From Modicisalibacter muralis (lineage in GTDB: Bacteria; Pseudomonadota; Gammaproteobacteria; Pseudomonadales; Halomonadaceae): a stretch of 64,000 bases of DNA. Location of the stretch: assembly GCF_900102945.1 (NCBI RefSeq), contig NZ_FNGI01000003.1, positions 124,001 to 188,000 of the forward strand, given 5' to 3'. Shown here one piece after another: positions 57,785 through 64,000 of this stretch (position 1 is the first letter of the stretch; each line of letters starts with the position of its first letter). A program made the position numbers and the translations under genes. The notes under the pieces are model-generated. The model saw nothing but the letters and a program-made list of their open reading frames with translations. It was not told where the DNA came from and made no database searches.

Positions 57785-59098
57785 ATGCTCACTCAAGAAG
57801 AAAACGACCTGCTCTGCCGTGTCGAAGGCGATGCCCCGATGGGCCGGATCATGCGCCGCCACTGGCTGCCCGCCTGCCTCTCCGAGGAGCTCGCGGAGCC
57901 GGACGGCGACCCGGTACGGGTGCGCCTGCTGGGTGAGGACCTGGTGGCCTTCCGCGACACCGACGGCCGTGTTGGGGTGCTGGACGAGATGTGCCCGCAC
58001 CGGCGCGCCTCGCTGGTGCTAGGGCGCAACGAGGAGTGCGGCCTGCGCTGCCTGTATCACGGCTGGAAGATGGACGTCGAGGGCAACGTCCTCGAGATGG
58101 CCTCCGAGCCGGCGGAATCGAAGATGACCGAGAAGGTCAAGCACAAGGCCTACCCGACCCACGAGGCGGCCGGTTTCGTCTGGGTCTACATGGGCCCCGA
58201 AGAGGAGCAGCCGGCGTTCACCGCGCCGGTGTTCCAGCCGACGCCGGAGACCAAGGTGTCGATCTCCAAGGTGATCGTCGACTGCAACTGGGCGCAGATC
58301 CTCGAGGGCGCCATCGACTCGGCGCACTCGTCGTCGCTGCACTCCACCGACATGGTGCCGGCGCGCATCGGCGGCGCCGAGGCCAACGACAAGGTCTGGC
58401 TGCGCCCGTCCACCGACAAGGCGCCGCGCCTGCAACTGCAGAAGACCCGCTTCGGCTTCCGCTACGCCGCGCTGCGCCGGCCGATCACCGATGCCAGGAC
58501 CCACGACTACGTGCGCACGACGCTGTTCATCGCGCCCTACACCGTGCAGATCCCGCCGAACAACCTCTACGACATCGCGATCCTGCACGTGCCCATGGAC
58601 GACACCCACACCGCGTTCCACTTCATCGCCTGGGGCGACGAGGCCACCACGCCGGATACCGAATCCTGGCGCAAGTTCCTCGGCACCCAGATCGGCATCG
58701 ACCTGGACGCGCGCTTCCGCAAGTTCCGCACCCGCGAGAACAATTACTGGCAGGATCGGCGCATCATGCAGCTCGGCACCAGCTATACCGGGATTCGCGG
58801 CATTCCCAACCAGGACATCGCCATGTGGGAGACCATGGGCCCCATCGCCGACCGCACCCACGACCGCCTGGGCGCCAGCGACCTGGCCATCGTCGAGTTC
58901 CGCCGCCAGATGGTCCAGGCCGCCAAGACCATGCAGCAGGGCGGGCCGGCGATCGGCACCAGCGAGCCGCGCATCCCACACTACAAGCTCAAGTCCTTCC
59001 AGGGTGTGGTGCCCAAGGAGACCGACTGGCGCCAGCTGGGCACCGCCCCCGAGGAAACCGAGCCCTACGCGGCCGAGCCGGACACTCAGACCCAGTGA
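57785..59098 (+). CDS. Phthalate 4,5-dioxygenase, Rieske oxygenase subunit
   Basis: Dihydroxylates phthalate at C4-C5. The 437 residues have the Rieske ligands C-P-H (Cys70, His72) and C-L-Y-H (Cys89, His92). The mononuclear iron motif D178-x2-H181-x4-H186 lies in the stretch beginning N-W-A-Q-I-L-E-G-A-I-D-S-A-H. The overall pattern resembles the homomeric Pht3/OphA2 type without a beta subunit. It is followed by pht5, a TAXI binding protein and a permease, so oxidation and uptake are in one operon. The in-frame TTG upstream is rejected. Confidence 0.88.
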   Translation: MLTQEENDLLCRVEGDAPMGRIMRRHWLPACLSEELAEPDGDPVRVRLLGEDLVAFRDTDGRVGVLDEMCPHRRASLVLGRNEECGLRCLYHGWKMDVEGNVLEMASEPAESKMTEKVKHKAYPTHEAAGFVWVYMGPEEEQPAFTAPVFQPTPETKVSISKVIVDCNWAQILEGAIDSAHSSSLHSTDMVPARIGGAEANDKVWLRPSTDKAPRLQLQKTRFGFRYAALRRPITDARTHDYVRTTLFIAPYTVQIPPNNLYDIAILHVPMDDTHTAFHFIAWGDEATTPDTESWRKFLGTQIGIDLDARFRKFRTRENNYWQDRRIMQLGTSYTGIRGIPNQDIAMWETMGPIADRTHDRLGASDLAIVEFRRQMVQAAKTMQQGGPAIGTSEPRIPHYKLKSFQGVVPKETDWRQLGTAPEETEPYAAEPDTQTQ

Positions 59099-59162
59099 TC
59101 GATCGACCGGTGACCGGCTGAACGCATCCATAGACAATAAAACGAATGATTCAGGACTGCCG

Positions 59163-60155
59163 ATGAACAAGCTAGAGCTCTCCATTGCCGTGGGCAACTA
59201 CGACCGCATGCGTCCTTTGATCGATGGCGAGGTGCAGATCGACGGCGTGGACCCGGTGTTCATGCTGCACGACCCGGAGGAGATCTTCTTCCGCGCCTTC
59301 CGTCATGCCGACTTCGACATCACCGAGCTCTCGCTGAGCAGCTTCACGGTGAAGACCGCGGCGGGCAACTGCCCGTACGTGGGCGTGCCGGTGTTTCCCT
59401 CGCGCGCCTTCCGCCACACCTCGATCTACATCCGCACCGACCGCGGCATCGAGACGCCCGCCGATCTGCGCGGCAAGCGCATCGGCGTGCCGGAATACCA
59501 GCTCACCGCCAACGTCTGGGCGCGGCTGTTCCTCGAGGAGGATCATGGCCTGAAGGCCAGCGACGTCACTTGGCTGCGCGGCGGCTACGAGCAGCCGGGG
59601 CGGGTCGAGAAGATCGACCTCGACCTGCCCGAGGGTGTCCATGTCGAGAACATCCCCCCCGGCGAGACCCTCTCGGGCATGCTCGCCTCGGGCGAGCTGG
59701 ACGCGGTGATGGGACCGCGCGCGCCCTCCTGCTTCGATCGCGGCCATCCGCACGTCGGCTATCTCTACGCCGATCCGCAGCAGGCGGCGTCCGACTGGTA
59801 CCGGCGCACCGGCATCTTCCCCATCATGCACCTGCTGGGCATCCGCAAGACGCTAGTCGAGCGCCACCCCTGGCTGCCGTTCTCGGTCTACAAGGCCTTC
59901 GAGCAGTCGAAGGCGCTGGCCCTGGCCAAGCTCAGCGACACCGCAGCCACCAAGGTCACGCTGCCCTTCGTCGAGGACCAGCTCCAGGCCGCGAGAAAGC
60001 TGATGGGCGATGACTTCTGGTCGTATGGTTTCGCGCCCAACCGGCATACGCTCGAGCGGTTTCTCGCCCAGCATCACGCGGAAGGCCTGTCCTGCCGGCC
60101 GCTGACCCCTGAAGTACTTTTCCACCCCGCCACACTGGAGAGCTTCAAGATCTGA
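59163..60155 (+). CDS. 4,5-dihydroxyphthalate decarboxylase (Pht5-like)
   Basis: Converts 4,5-dihydroxyphthalate to protocatechuate. The 330-residue protein has a periplasmic-binding-protein-like fold without a signal peptide. It begins with K-L-E-L-S-I-A-V-G-N-Y-D-R-M and carries D-L-R-G-K-R-I-G-V-P-E-Y-Q-L-T-A-N-V-W. Pht5 and OphC are this size and family, and its place after the Rieske gene matches Pseudomonas and Burkholderia phthalate clusters. It links the phthalate branch to PcaHG. Confidence 0.9.
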   Translation: MNKLELSIAVGNYDRMRPLIDGEVQIDGVDPVFMLHDPEEIFFRAFRHADFDITELSLSSFTVKTAAGNCPYVGVPVFPSRAFRHTSIYIRTDRGIETPADLRGKRIGVPEYQLTANVWARLFLEEDHGLKASDVTWLRGGYEQPGRVEKIDLDLPEGVHVENIPPGETLSGMLASGELDAVMGPRAPSCFDRGHPHVGYLYADPQQAASDWYRRTGIFPIMHLLGIRKTLVERHPWLPFSVYKAFEQSKALALAKLSDTAATKVTLPFVEDQLQAARKLMGDDFWSYGFAPNRHTLERFLAQHHAEGLSCRPLTPEVLFHPATLESFKI

Positions 60156-60250
60156 TTCCGCCAGTCGATGGCGATAACGCCGTGCCCCGGCACGCCACAA
60201 CAACAACGTCCGAAGACGCAAAGACCGACCCAACAACAAAAGGTGAAGAG

Positions 60251-61258
60251 ATGAAAGCATCAATCAGGAAGACCCTGCTGGCCGCCGCCTTGCTCGTCCC
60301 CGGCCTGCTGATGAATACGGCCCCCGCCGCCGAGAGCGAGGGCTACAACCTGACGGTGGCTGGCGCCTCGCCGGGCGGTTTGTGGTCGCTGCTCGGCGCC
60401 GGGCTCGACTCCGCGCTCAAGGCGGAGTATCCCGGCTCCACCGTGACCTACCAGACCTCGGGCGGCGGCATCGCCAACGTCATGGTCCTGAAACGCGGCG
60501 ACGCCAGCCTGGCGATCATCGAGGACGCCGTGCTGCGGCTGGCGAGCGAGGGCGAGGCACCGTTCCGCGAACCGGCCAAGGACGACATCCGTCTCCTCTC
60601 CTACCTCTATACCTGGGCGCCGATGCAGGCGTTCATGCGCGAGGAGTTCGCCGAGGAGCATGGCATCGAGACCTTCTCGGACATCGCCGAGGTCAAGCCG
60701 CCGATCACCATCGCCATCAACAAGCGCGGCAACATCGCCTCGAGCGTCGCCGTGGCCATGCTCAAGGCGATCGGCGCGGGCCCCGAGAAGATCGAGAGCT
60801 GGGGCGGGGAGATCATCTACGCCGCCTCCAGCGAGCAGTCGACCCTGATCCAGGACCGGCGCATCGACATGTTCCTCAACAGCCTGTTCGTGCGCCAGAG
60901 CTCGATCATGCAGGCGGCCAACAGCATCGACCTGGACCTGCTGCCGCTGTCCGACGAGACCATCAAGAAGGTCACCGCGAAGACCGGCACCCAGCCCTTC
61001 GTCATTCCCGGCGGCGCCTATGAGTGGATCACCGAGGACACGCCGACGGTGTCGATCAGCGCCGCCCTGGCGGTACGCAGCGACATGAAGGACGAGACCG
61101 CCTACAAGCTGACCAAGGCGCTGTACGAGAACTTCGAGAAGATCGCCAACGTGCACCCGGCGATGAAGCGCCTCAACCCGCGCATCATGGCCTCGGCCGA
61201 AGTCATCCCCTATCACGATGGCGCCCTGCGTTACCTGAAAGAAGCGGGTCTTCGCTAA
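60251..61258 (+). CDS. TAXI-family TRAP substrate-binding protein in the phthalate operon
   Basis: A 335-residue periplasmic binding protein. A signal peptide (K-A-S-I-R-K-T-L-L-A-A-A-L-L-V-P-G-L-L) ends near A-P-A-A before E-S-E. TAXI-type motifs are T-V-A-G-A-S-P-G-G-L-W and Y-Q-T-S-G-G-G-I-A-N. The ATG at 60251 follows GGTGAAGAG. Downstream is a fused permease. Co-expression with the Rieske oxygenase suggests phthalate as its ligand, an unusual substrate for a TAXI system. Confidence 0.88.
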   Translation: MKASIRKTLLAAALLVPGLLMNTAPAAESEGYNLTVAGASPGGLWSLLGAGLDSALKAEYPGSTVTYQTSGGGIANVMVLKRGDASLAIIEDAVLRLASEGEAPFREPAKDDIRLLSYLYTWAPMQAFMREEFAEEHGIETFSDIAEVKPPITIAINKRGNIASSVAVAMLKAIGAGPEKIESWGGEIIYAASSEQSTLIQDRRIDMFLNSLFVRQSSIMQAANSIDLDLLPLSDETIKKVTAKTGTQPFVIPGGAYEWITEDTPTVSISAALAVRSDMKDETAYKLTKALYENFEKIANVHPAMKRLNPRIMASAEVIPYHDGALRYLKEAGLR

Positions 61259-61291
61259 CCGGCGCAGCATCGTTGCCAAGAGGTTCCTTCG

Positions 61292-63208
61292 ATGAATTCG
61301 ATACTTTCCACAGTGATGGGAACCGGCACCAAGCGGTCCCTCACGGGCAATCTGGGCATGGCAGTGCACGGATGCGCTGCCCTGGTGGCGCTGGCCGTGG
61401 TGTATACCACCACGCTGGTCTACATCGACCTGTACGTCATGACGGTGGTGTTCCTGTCCGCCATGCTGGTCCTGTTGTTCCTGACGGTGAGCGCCGGCCC
61501 CAAGGGCCGCCTGGATCGCCCCAGCGCGCTCGACTGGCTGCTCGTCGTGGCCAGTATCGCCGCCGGGATCTACTTCTTCATGGAGAGCGAGCGGATCGCC
61601 CAGCGCATCACGCTGCTGTTTCCGCTGGAAATGCCCGACCTGATCGCGGCCAGCGTGCTGCTCTTCCTGACCATCGAGGCCACGCGGCGTACTGTCGGCT
61701 TCGGCCTGACCAGCGTCGTGCTGGTATTCGTGGCCTACAATCTGCTGGGGCATTCACTGCCCGGGGCGCTCGGCTTCCGCGAGGTGAGCTACAACCACTT
61801 CCTCGACATCATGATGTTCACCTCGGACGGCCTGTTCGGGGTGCCGCTGCGCGTCGCCGCGACCTATGCCTTCCTGTTCGTGATGTTTGGTACCTTCCTG
61901 GCCAAGGCCGGCGGCGCCGACTTCTTCTTCGATCTTTCGTCGGCGATCGCCGGCCAGCGGGTTGGAGGCCCAGCCAAGATCGCCGTGATCTCCTCGGGCC
62001 TGTACGGCACCATGTCGGGCAGCCCGACCTCGGACGTCGTCACCACCGGCTCGGTCACTATTCCCATCATGCAGCGCCTGGGCTACAGCAAGCCGCTGTC
62101 CGGAAGCGTCGAGGTGGCGGCGTCCACCGGCGGCAGCCTGCTGCCCCCGGTGATGGGTTCGGCGGCCTTCATCATGGCCGAGTACACCGGCATCGCCTAT
62201 CGCGACATCGCCATCGCCGGCTTGGTGCCCGCCCTGCTCTACTACCTCTGCGTCTACACCCAGGTTCATCTGCGCTCGCAGAAGCTCGGGCTGCGCGGCC
62301 TGTCCAAGGAGGAGACCGCCCCGCTGCGTCAGACGCTCAAGAACGGCGGGCTGTTCATTCTGCCCCTCGTCGCGCTGACGGTGGCCCTGTTGCAAGGCTA
62401 TTCGCCCACCTATGTGGCGGCCATTTCCACGGCGGTGGTGCTGCTGGTGTCGATGTTCCGCCGCTCGACCCGCATGGGACCCAAGGCGATCTGGGACGCG
62501 CTGGCCATGACTACGCTGCGTATGGTCTCGGTGGTCGCCGCCTGCGCCGCGGCGGGCCTGGTCATCGGCGGCATCTCGATGACCGGCCTGGGCAGTAAGT
62601 TCGCCGATCTGGTGTTCCTGCTGGCGGGCAATAGCGCCTTCATTGCGCTGATCATCTCGGCGGCGCTGGCCATCATCCTGGGCATGGGCATGCCAACGCC
62701 GTCGGCGTTCATTCTCGCCGCGGTGCTGGTCAGTCCGACCCTGATGGCGTTGGACTTCAGCTTACTGCAGACCAACATGTTCATCCTCTACTTCGCCGTG
62801 CTCTCGGCGATGACGCCGCCGGTGGCGGTTGCTGCCTTCGCTGCGTCGGCCATCGCCGACGCCAAGCCGCTGGAGATCGCGGTCGGTGCGGTGAAGCTCG
62901 CAATTACCGCCTTCGTCGTGCCGTTCGCCTTCATCTATGGCGAGGGGCTGCTGCTGGAGGGAAGCTGGACCGGCATCGTCGTCTCGTGCACCACCGCCGT
63001 GGTGGGCGTACTGCTGCTCAGCATCGCCGTGGAGGGTTACTGGCGGCGGCGCCTGGCCGCGCTGCCGCGGCTCGGCTTCGGCCTCGCCGGCCTGCTGTTC
63101 ATCGCACCCAGCGGGTGGGCGATCGCCGTGGCCATGGTCTTCGTCGCGATCGCCATCATCGCCACGCCCCACCTACGGCCCAACGGCCACAACTTGCCGG
63201 CGGCGTAG
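61292..63208 (+). CDS. TRAP fused permease of the phthalate TAXI system
   Basis: A 638-residue membrane protein with about 16 helices merging DctQ- and DctM-like parts. Large-subunit loops include T-M-S-G-S-P-T-S-D-V-V-T-T-G-S-V and A-S-T-G-G-S-L-L-P-P-V-M-G-S-A-A-F. The region after residue 560 adds a C-terminal helix pair. It is paralogous to the permease at 26276 but lacks the acidic N-terminal extension. No DUF1850 gene is present here. Confidence 0.9.
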   Translation: MNSILSTVMGTGTKRSLTGNLGMAVHGCAALVALAVVYTTTLVYIDLYVMTVVFLSAMLVLLFLTVSAGPKGRLDRPSALDWLLVVASIAAGIYFFMESERIAQRITLLFPLEMPDLIAASVLLFLTIEATRRTVGFGLTSVVLVFVAYNLLGHSLPGALGFREVSYNHFLDIMMFTSDGLFGVPLRVAATYAFLFVMFGTFLAKAGGADFFFDLSSAIAGQRVGGPAKIAVISSGLYGTMSGSPTSDVVTTGSVTIPIMQRLGYSKPLSGSVEVAASTGGSLLPPVMGSAAFIMAEYTGIAYRDIAIAGLVPALLYYLCVYTQVHLRSQKLGLRGLSKEETAPLRQTLKNGGLFILPLVALTVALLQGYSPTYVAAISTAVVLLVSMFRRSTRMGPKAIWDALAMTTLRMVSVVAACAAAGLVIGGISMTGLGSKFADLVFLLAGNSAFIALIISAALAIILGMGMPTPSAFILAAVLVSPTLMALDFSLLQTNMFILYFAVLSAMTPPVAVAAFAASAIADAKPLEIAVGAVKLAITAFVVPFAFIYGEGLLLEGSWTGIVVSCTTAVVGVLLLSIAVEGYWRRRLAALPRLGFGLAGLLFIAPSGWAIAVAMVFVAIAIIATPHLRPNGHNLPAA

Positions 63209-63238
63209 CGCGCCGCCCCGGCAATAGCGTGCAACGAG

Positions 63239-63277
63239 GCAGTACCGGCACCCTCGGGCCGCCGGTACTGCTTTTTT
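63239..63277 (+). terminator. Rho-independent terminator of the phthalate operon
   Basis: GCAGTACCGGC and GCCGGTACTGC form perfect 11-bp arms, followed directly by TTTTTTGG on the plus strand. It lies 30 bases past the permease stop, marking the end of the Rieske-pht5-TAXI-permease transcript. Confidence 0.92.
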
Positions 63278-63317
63278 GGGCCGGCGCGAACGCCCCATAG
63301 ACGAGAATGATCGCCCA

Positions 63318-64000
63318 ATGGCAGAGATCGACATCACCGCCATCGCCCTGGCGCTGCTCTCGGCGCTGATGTTCGCGATCACCTTCCTCCTGGTGAGAGT
63401 CGGCGTCGGCGCCGCCTCCTCGTTCACCGCGCTGTGGATCACGCTATCGGTCAATGTGGTGCTGCTGTGGAGCTGGAGCCTATGGACAACCGGCTGGCAG
63501 TTCGGCGACTGGTGGCAGTGGCGTCATTTCGTGCTGGCCGGCATGTTCGCACCGCTGCTGGGTCGGCTGTTCCAGTTCCAGGGCATGGCGCGGCTGGGGG
63601 CCAACATCACCACGCCGCTGACCCTGACCCACCCGGTGGTGACGATCGTTCTGGCCCTGCTCTTCCTCGACGCGACGGCCACGCTGCCGGGACTGCTCGG
63701 CGCCGGCCTGGTGCTGCTGGGCAGCCTCGTCGTCGGCGCGCAGAGCGGCCGCGACGCCGCGGTCGGGCTGGGCCAGGCATCGCGCCTTCACCTGCTGTTC
63801 CCGCTGGCGGCCTCGCTCTCCTACGGCGTGTCGGTGGTGTTTCGCAAGCTCGGCATCGACGCCGGCACCGATGCGGTGACCGCCTCCGCCGTGACCACCA
63901 CCGCGTCGTGGCTGTTCGCCTCGCTCTACCTGCTCGCCAGTGGTGCCAATGGCGACATCCGCTGCAGCCGCCGGGAGTTTGGCTTCTTCGCGTTGGCGGG
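63318..64000 (+). CDS. EamA/DMT-family transporter, N-terminal part (cut by window edge)
   Basis: The 227 visible residues begin M-A-E-I-D-I-T-A-I-A-L-A-L-L-S-A-L and show about seven hydrophobic segments, with the EamA-type block R-L-G-A-N-I-T-T-P-L-T-L-T-H-P-V-V-T-I-V-L-A near the end of the first repeat. A second EamA repeat begins near R-L-H-L-L-F-P-L-A-A-S-L-S-Y-G. Family members are about 290-300 residues, so roughly 70 are missing. The substrate is unknown. It follows the phthalate terminator and is not in that operon. Confidence 0.85.
   Translation, partial: MAEIDITAIALALLSALMFAITFLLVRVGVGAASSFTALWITLSVNVVLLWSWSLWTTGWQFGDWWQWRHFVLAGMFAPLLGRLFQFQGMARLGANITTPLTLTHPVVTIVLALLFLDATATLPGLLGAGLVLLGSLVVGAQSGRDAAVGLGQASRLHLLFPLAASLSYGVSVVFRKLGIDAGTDAVTASAVTTTASWLFASLYLLASGANGDIRCSRREFGFFALA

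Noticed and set aside
53973..59098. Vanillate O-demethylase (VanAB)
   Set aside because: Reductase and Rieske subunit are in separate operons with a dihydrodiol dehydrogenase and a Pht5-like decarboxylase, which a demethylase does not need; phthalate fits better.
60260..61753. 497-codon minus-strand frame opposite the TAXI gene and permease
   Set aside because: Shadow of the TAXI and permease genes, low-complexity composition, no motifs.

Overview
The window is a GC-rich gammaproteobacterial chromosome segment. Several features suggest Halomonadaceae or a close relative: the order pncC(cinA)-recA-recX-alaS-lysC-csrA-tRNA, smc-zipA-ligA downstream of a complete System I cytochrome c maturation operon, and many TRAP, TAXI and TTT uptake systems. 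That assignment is an inference from gene order and protein character; no database search was possible. No rRNA, CRISPR array, integrase, intact insertion sequence or replication origin was seen.

Region 1 (1-14983) is core. On the minus strand it runs ccmABCDEFG-H-I, smc, zipA and ligA (ligA cut by the window edge). On the plus strand are a LexA-like S24 peptidase without a DNA-binding domain and a YigZ/IMPACT protein. Region 2 (14989-28267) is accessory metabolism and transport. A GntR regulator faces a gamma-glutamyltransferase-family gene, two half-size ChrA proteins, a 142-bp nested palindromic repeat and a tctCBA transporter. Then come an OadA-like carboxyltransferase without a biotin domain, dusC, and a TAXI-TRAP set with a DUF1850 protein. 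Region 3 (28292-38155) is again core: tRNA-Arg x2, tRNA-Ser, csrA, lysC, alaS, recX, recA (with an SOS box), pncC and an AsmA-family gene.

Region 4 (38355-63277) is a 25-kb aromatic catabolic island in which three peripheral routes converge on protocatechuate. PobA takes 4-hydroxybenzoate (AraC-type regulator), a MobA-like enzyme takes 3-hydroxybenzoate (MarR-type regulator), and a phthalate set contributes the third route: Rieske oxygenase, reductase, dihydrodiol dehydrogenase and 4,5-dihydroxyphthalate decarboxylase. PcaHG, PcaB and a PcaD-PcaC fusion carry protocatechuate to 3-oxoadipate; pcaIJ and pcaF are not in the window. Uptake is suggested by a DctPQM TRAP system, an AEC carrier and a second TAXI-TRAP inside the phthalate operon. 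Five regulators are interspersed, and candidate operators can be read for four of them: an 18-bp PcaQ-type palindrome before pcaH, GTTCG-N5-YGAAC sites for the IclR regulator before pcaB and pcaDC, a pair of 17/20 matching sites before the two phthalate operons, and a palindrome before mobA. The window ends in a partial EamA/DMT transporter.
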